Source: Paenibacillus sacheonensis (GTDB lineage: Bacteria > Bacillota > Bacilli > Paenibacillales > Paenibacillaceae). Taken from it: a stretch of 64,000 nucleotides of DNA. A model generated the notes under the pieces. It was not told the DNA's origin and did no database searches. It saw only the letters and a program-made list of their open reading frames with translations. Position numbers and translations under genes: made by a program. The DNA lies in contig NZ_JAAAMU010000004.1 of the NCBI RefSeq assembly GCF_009909195.1, positions 124,001 through 188,000 on the forward strand. The letters run 5' to 3'. Positions 60,336 to 64,000 of this stretch are shown here, in pieces (the stretch's first letter is position 1; every line of letters begins with the position of its first letter).

Positions 60336-61733
60336 CTATACGAGAAACATGGCAACAATCGTCGTGGCCGCCAGACCGATCATGACGGGCTTCAGGTTGC
60401 GGCGCGCCAACTCGAAAGGGCTGACGCCGCAAATCGCTGCTGCCGGGATAAGCGCCCATGGAATCAACGTGCCGCCGCCGACCCAGATCGCAGCGACTTG
60501 ACCCAGAGCGGTAAGCGTCGCGGCGCCGCTGCCGATTGCGGTGGCGAAGAGGTGGGCGATGGAGCCGGCCAGCGAAATGCCCGAGAATCCGGAGCCGTCG
60601 AGACCGGTGATCGCGCCCGTTACGGTCAAGGTGACCGAGGCGACCGCTTGGTTAAGCGGGACATGATTGGCGAGCGCAACGCCGAGGTCGTTGACGATCC
60701 CTTGCGAGCCTTCCGGAAGCGTATTGCCGAATAACGTCGTGAAAGCGGAATCGCCCAAGTAGAAGAAGGCGGCGATCGGTATGACCGGGCCGAACACTTT
60801 GAAGCCGAACTGAAAGCCTTCGATCAAGTATTCCGTCGTCTGCTCCAGACCTTTGCTGCGATGAGCGAGCATCGTCACGAGCAGGAGAATGAAGATGGCC
60901 GTACCGCCGACGAGCGCCGTGGCATCGCCGCCTTGCAAGTCAAGCACGAACATGCCGATGACATCGACGATGAAGAGAAGCGGGATGAACACGGCGAGCG
61001 TTTGCTTCCAGCGGTGCGGGAGATGGAGTCGATCCTCTTCCGTAGGAGCGGTAAGCGCAGGTCCGGCAACGAGGCCGTCGCGCCAGGTTCCTTTCTTGAT
61101 ATCGCTGCGCATCATCCAGAAAGCGGCAACGGTGGTGACGAGGCCCATGACGATGACGAGCGGGATGCTGGCTTCCATGACGCTGGCTACCGGCAGTCCG
61201 GCTGCATCGGCAGTCAACTTGGGAGCGCCTTGAATAATATAATCGCCGGACAAAGCAATGCCGTGGCCGAACAGGTTCATCGCCATCGCCGCTCCCAACG
61301 CGGGCAAGCCGACTCGAACCGCAACGGGCAGCAGAACGGCGCCGATGAGGGCGACGCCGGGCGACGGCCAGAAGAACCAGGATGTCACCATCATGATGAG
61401 ACCTATCCCCCAGAATGCGAGAGCGGGCGTCCGCATGAACCGCGTCAACGGCTCGACCATGATTTCGTTAATGCCCGTGCGAATCAGAATTCGGCTCATC
61501 GCCACGATGATGGATATGATGAAGATCGTGCCGATGAGTTCCTGCGTGGCATAGATAAAGCTGTTGAATATGCCGCTGACCGAGCCGCTTAAGCTGTCGG
61601 TCGCGATCAAGCCGAGGGCGAAGATACCGACGACGCAGACGAGCGTCGTATCCCGCCTTTTGATCAGCACGCCAAGAATAAGCACGATAAAAGCGAGGTA
61701 TACCCAATGCAGCGGAACCAACTGTAATTCCAC
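60336..61733 (-). CDS. Multi-helix membrane permease, substrate unknown
   Basis: 465 aa, GTG start at 61733 with GGGGAGG on the minus strand. About 11-12 hydrophobic helices fill the whole length (WVYLAFIVLILGVLI, LIGTIFIISIIVAMSRILI, ALAFWGIGLIMMVTSWFF, FIPLLFIVDVIGMFVLDL, AIFILLLVTMLA). The two halves look alike in general, with re-entrant-like Gly/Pro/Ser segments (SPGVALIGAVLLP, GGGTLIPWALIP). It resembles ion-transporter superfamily carriers (GntP/ArsB/NhaD-like in type), but I cannot name its substrate. The longer frame to 61997 is not supported by a ribosome site. Confidence 0.75.
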   Translation of the reverse strand: MELQLVPLHWVYLAFIVLILGVLIKRRDTTLVCVVGIFALGLIATDSLSGSVSGIFNSFIYATQELIGTIFIISIIVAMSRILIRTGINEIMVEPLTRFMRTPALAFWGIGLIMMVTSWFFWPSPGVALIGAVLLPVAVRVGLPALGAAMAMNLFGHGIALSGDYIIQGAPKLTADAAGLPVASVMEASIPLVIVMGLVTTVAAFWMMRSDIKKGTWRDGLVAGPALTAPTEEDRLHLPHRWKQTLAVFIPLLFIVDVIGMFVLDLQGGDATALVGGTAIFILLLVTMLAHRSKGLEQTTEYLIEGFQFGFKVFGPVIPIAAFFYLGDSAFTTLFGNTLPEGSQGIVNDLGVALANHVPLNQAVASVTLTVTGAITGLDGSGFSGISLAGSIAHLFATAIGSGAATLTALGQVAAIWVGGGTLIPWALIPAAAICGVSPFELARRNLKPVMIGLAATTIVAMFLV

Positions 61734-61918
61734 TCGAAATCCTCCCCTTCGGAACACGCTCCAATGTGATGCTACATGGTATGCAGCATCTGGAATAGGC
61801 GTTCGTCCTGACTTGAAGGGTTCAGGGCATGTGCGGTTTCGCCCTCGGGGGTTCCGGCATATAGATGTGACAAGTCCGGCTTGTTCTCTATCTATTGATG
61901 AAGCGGGGGGTGTAAGAG
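61734..61918. other. Divergent intergenic region
   Basis: 185 bases between the minus-strand permease and the plus-strand glucosaminidase remnant. GATGCTACATGGTATGCAGCATC at 61773-61794 approximately forms a short inverted repeat (GATGCT...AGCATC), possibly an operator. No clear promoter hexamers were found. Confidence 0.35.
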
Positions 61919-62686
61919 GTGGACAAACAATCGTTCTTCGCACGGCTCGGCGAACTGGCGCAGCGGCTCTATGCCGAAGGCTCCCCGATCTATCCATCCG
62001 TTCGACTGGCGCAGAGCTAGCTGGAGACCGGAGGGACTATTCCTGCGTGGAATAACTTGGGCGGCTATAAGGCGAGCGGAGGCATACCGAACGGTTATTG
62101 GAAAGGGGCGGTCGTCAACAAGGCGACCTGGGAAGTCATCAATGGGCAACGCGTTCGTGTCGTTGCGGCTTTTCGAGCCTACGACAGCATGTATGAATTC
62201 TATAAAGACCAGGATTTACTGTACGCGCGGAGCCGCTACCTAGCGGTCAGGAGCGCGCTGTCGCCGATCGAACAGGCACGCATGCTGCAGGCAAGCGGTT
62301 ACGCGACAGATCCGGACTATGCCAACAAACTCATAACCATCATGAATTCGAATCACCTGTCAAGTTACGATACAAGGGAAGAGAGGGAGGAACCAATGAC
62401 AGCAGAGGAAAAGTCGGCTTTTGCCGCCCTTCAAGCTGCGGTAGCAAGGCTCTCGACCGATAACGAGACGCTCAAGGCCGAGCTGGACAGCCAGCAAGCT
62501 GCCATGCAGGCGCTGCAAGTAGAGGCAGCGCAGCTGGAGACGCTGCACGACATGAAGGAAATACCCGAGTGGGCGAAAGAGGCCGTAGCCGCGGCCGTTA
62601 AGAAACACCTCATTGATACGCCGAACGGCGGGAGCTACGATTTTTACCGTCTCTTGTCGGTGCTGTACCGCGCGAAGCTGATTTGA
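61919..62686 (+). pseudogene. Glucosaminidase (FlgJ/LytG-type) gene interrupted by one amber codon
   Basis: GTG 61919 (after AAGCGGGGGG) opens a frame of 33 codons (FFARLGELAQRLYAEGS, YPSVRLAQS) ended by TAG at 62018-62020. The same frame continues without another stop for 222 codons: LETGGTIPAWNNLGGYKASGG, FRAYDSMYEFYKD, QARMLQASGYATDPDYANKL. The usual family text is LAQSLLETGG, so the TAG replaces a Leu codon (TTG to TAG needs one change). Catalytic Glu of LETGG lies just after the stop. The C-terminal region (from ATG 62396, with its own GGGAGG at 62386) is a helical tail ending DTPNGGSYDFYRLLSVLYRA, found on phage-type endolysins. Confidence 0.8.
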
Positions 62687-62769
62687 AGCCGGAATCGCAA
62701 CGGTGCTTATGACATCCCGAAGAGAAGTTGTTTATCTGTTACTGCCGGACAACCTATGAAATAAAGCAA

Positions 62770-62804
62770 CACGCCGATCACCGGGAGGCGCGGTGATCGG
62801 CGTG
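62770..62804 (-). terminator. Terminator of the minus-strand MFS gene
   Basis: A perfect 14-bp stem (62770-62783 with 62791-62804) 16 bases beyond the MFS stop. On the minus strand it is followed by TTGCTTTATTT. Confidence 0.75.
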
Positions 62805-62819
62805 CGTCGGTTAACATGA

Positions 62820-64000
62820 TCATGCAGCGGACTTTTTTTGATCGTCCTGTGCGGGTTCCTTGCTCGGTTTGATCGCGAAGAGCGCCAGCAAGGAACAAAG
62901 CAGCGCACACCCCGAGAATAGATAAAACAACCCGGTTTCCTGCTTCAGCATGACCGAAGCGATCAGCGGCCCGAGCGCAACGCCGATAAACCGGGCGCTG
63001 CTGTATAACGCGGTAATCGTGCCGCGCTCTTTCTTATCAATGCCTTCTGTAATCAAGGCATCCAGGCTGGGGAGTACGGCCCCGATCCCGACCCCGCTGG
63101 CGAACATGAGGCTAATGAGGAACCAAAGGTTATCGGAATCGACCAGCCCGCAAGTCAGCATGGCGGCCGTCAGCAGGAACAAACCGACGACGCTGAACAT
63201 TTTCATTCTTCGTTTATTCTCGCCGACGATTTTGCCCGCGATATAGGAAGATAGACAAATGGCGCTTAGCGGGATCGCCAGCAGCAGCCCCTTATAGATG
63301 CCATGGATACGGTATCGGTTCTCCAGCACGGACGACAGGTCATACAGAAACCCGAACATGATAAACATGGCCAGGCAGCCGATCGCGAAGATGGCGTACA
63401 GCCAGCGTCCTTTCTCCGACAATAAGGATGCTACCTCGTGGACGAATGCACGAAAGCCTTTCGTTTCTTCGGCACCGCCCGAGCCGGAAGCGGGGGGGAC
63501 CTTCACGAAGCACAGCACCGCAACGATGGATATAGCCGAAATGACCGGAATGACGGCGAGCGGCAGAAACCACACGACCAAAGCGAGCGCGGAGCCCAAT
63601 ACCGGGCTTAACACCTTGCCGAACGTGTTGGAGGTCTCGATCATGCCTAGGCCGCTGCTGACTTCTTCTTTGCTGTCGAACATGTCCCCGACTAGGGGGA
63701 GCACGACCGGGAACGCGCCGGCCGCCCCGACTCCTTGAATGAAACGGCCAAGCAAGATGACGCCATAGCCATGGGCATTCATTAGCCAGGCGGCCAATCC
63801 CGATACGACACCGCCTACCGCAACGATGGAGAGACCGATGACGATAACTCGCTTGCGGCCGAATCGATCCGATAGATAGCCGGCAACGGGGATGCATACG
63901 ATCGAGACGGCGGCATACACCGTAATGATTAAGCTGGTTTGCATCTCGGATATCTTCAGCTCCCGCTGCATCAGGGGGAGAATCGGGATGAGCATGGAAT
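62820..64000 (-). CDS. Major facilitator superfamily transporter, cut by window end
   Basis: At least 391 aa; the frame is open at base 64000 and the usual start of helix 1 (the residues before LIPILPLM) is missing, so the gene likely begins a little beyond the window. The loop 2-3 motif GYLSDRFGRKRVIV (MFS motif A) and motif GRFIQGVGAAGAFPVVLPLVGDMF place it in the DHA1 drug-efflux type. Twelve helices fit. A short Ser/Gly/Ala-rich loop (PPASGSGGAEETKG) lies between helices 6 and 7. The C-terminus is lysine-rich (DDQKKSAA). Substrate unknown. Confidence 0.88.
   Translation of the reverse strand, partial: SMLIPILPLMQRELKISEMQTSLIITVYAAVSIVCIPVAGYLSDRFGRKRVIVIGLSIVAVGGVVSGLAAWLMNAHGYGVILLGRFIQGVGAAGAFPVVLPLVGDMFDSKEEVSSGLGMIETSNTFGKVLSPVLGSALALVVWFLPLAVIPVISAISIVAVLCFVKVPPASGSGGAEETKGFRAFVHEVASLLSEKGRWLYAIFAIGCLAMFIMFGFLYDLSSVLENRYRIHGIYKGLLLAIPLSAICLSSYIAGKIVGENKRRMKMFSVVGLFLLTAAMLTCGLVDSDNLWFLISLMFASGVGIGAVLPSLDALITEGIDKKERGTITALYSSARFIGVALGPLIASVMLKQETGLFYLFSGCALLCSLLALFAIKPSKEPAQDDQKKSAA

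Noticed and set aside
62057-62686. An independent gene starting at TTG 62057
   Set aside because: The start has no ribosome site and lies inside the conserved glucosaminidase domain; the frame joins the upstream part across one amber codon.

Overview
The window is chromosomal DNA of a Gram-positive Bacillales bacterium, most likely a Paenibacillaceae member (Paenibacillus/Cohnella-like). The evidence is the gene order, moderately GC-rich coding sequence, strong AGGAGG ribosome sites, frequent TTG/GTG starts, many intrinsic terminators and bacillithiol genes. It is a core-genome segment collinear with the Bacillus subtilis hbs-to-dnaD region (gene order recalled from general knowledge, not computed). 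Accessory genes start after dnaD.

Region by region. (1) 1-8133: HU tail, tRNA-Pro(GGG), mtrB (TRAP), a membrane protein, then hepS-menG-ubiA-ubiX-mqnA-hepT for the menaquinone side chain and ring, ndk, cheR and a 55-aa protein. (2) 8231-20046: the aromatic supra-operon aroC-aroB-aroH-trpEDCFBA-hisC-tyrA. Its trp leader carries an 11-repeat TRAP site, a competing antiterminator arm and a terminator. (3) 20047-24856: a short promoter/terminator unit (candidate small RNA), an ECF sigma/anti-sigma pair, a histidine phosphatase, a 415-aa unknown, and IDEAL-domain and YpiF-like proteins. (4) 25001-36580: qcrABC (b6c complex), ypjA, ypjB, ypjC (minus strand), mazG, a TPR protein, dapB, mgsA, bshB1, bshA, cca, birA. 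(5) 36581-39324: tandem pan-motif-like RNA elements with a terminator in front of panBCD. (6) 39459-52229: TPR protein, dinG, rex, an MtaD-like deaminase, TseB-like protein, a membrane protein overlapping an FtsH-like AAA protease, an unusual 3-hydroxyacyl-CoA dehydrogenase, ackA, asnS, dnaD. (7) 52230-64000: a GC-rich SDR lacking its catalytic tyrosine, a TPP riboswitch with a thiamine-precursor ABC operon, a Zur-like regulator, a lipoprotein, minus-strand MBL hydrolase and permease genes, an amber-interrupted glucosaminidase, and an MFS transporter cut by the window end.

How the parts work together. TRAP encoded at 596-820 should sense tryptophan and control the trp operon through the leader at 11158-11375. 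There is no trpG, so the amidotransferase subunit must come from elsewhere. Chorismate from aroC feeds tryptophan, tyrosine/phenylalanine (aroH, hisC, tyrA) and also futalosine-route menaquinone through mqnA. Menaquinone then serves the qcrABC complex, and Rex (NADH/NAD+ sensor) lies nearby. The most notable items are the near-perfect TRAP leader, the menaquinone genes set inside hepS-hepT, the tandem pan elements, the FtsH-like/membrane-protein pair, the structured aroC leader, the orphan short transcription unit and the one-codon disruption of the glucosaminidase gene. I saw no CRISPR array, insertion sequence, prophage block or rRNA. I did not find a clearly unprecedented multi-gene system; the FtsH-like pair is the nearest candidate.
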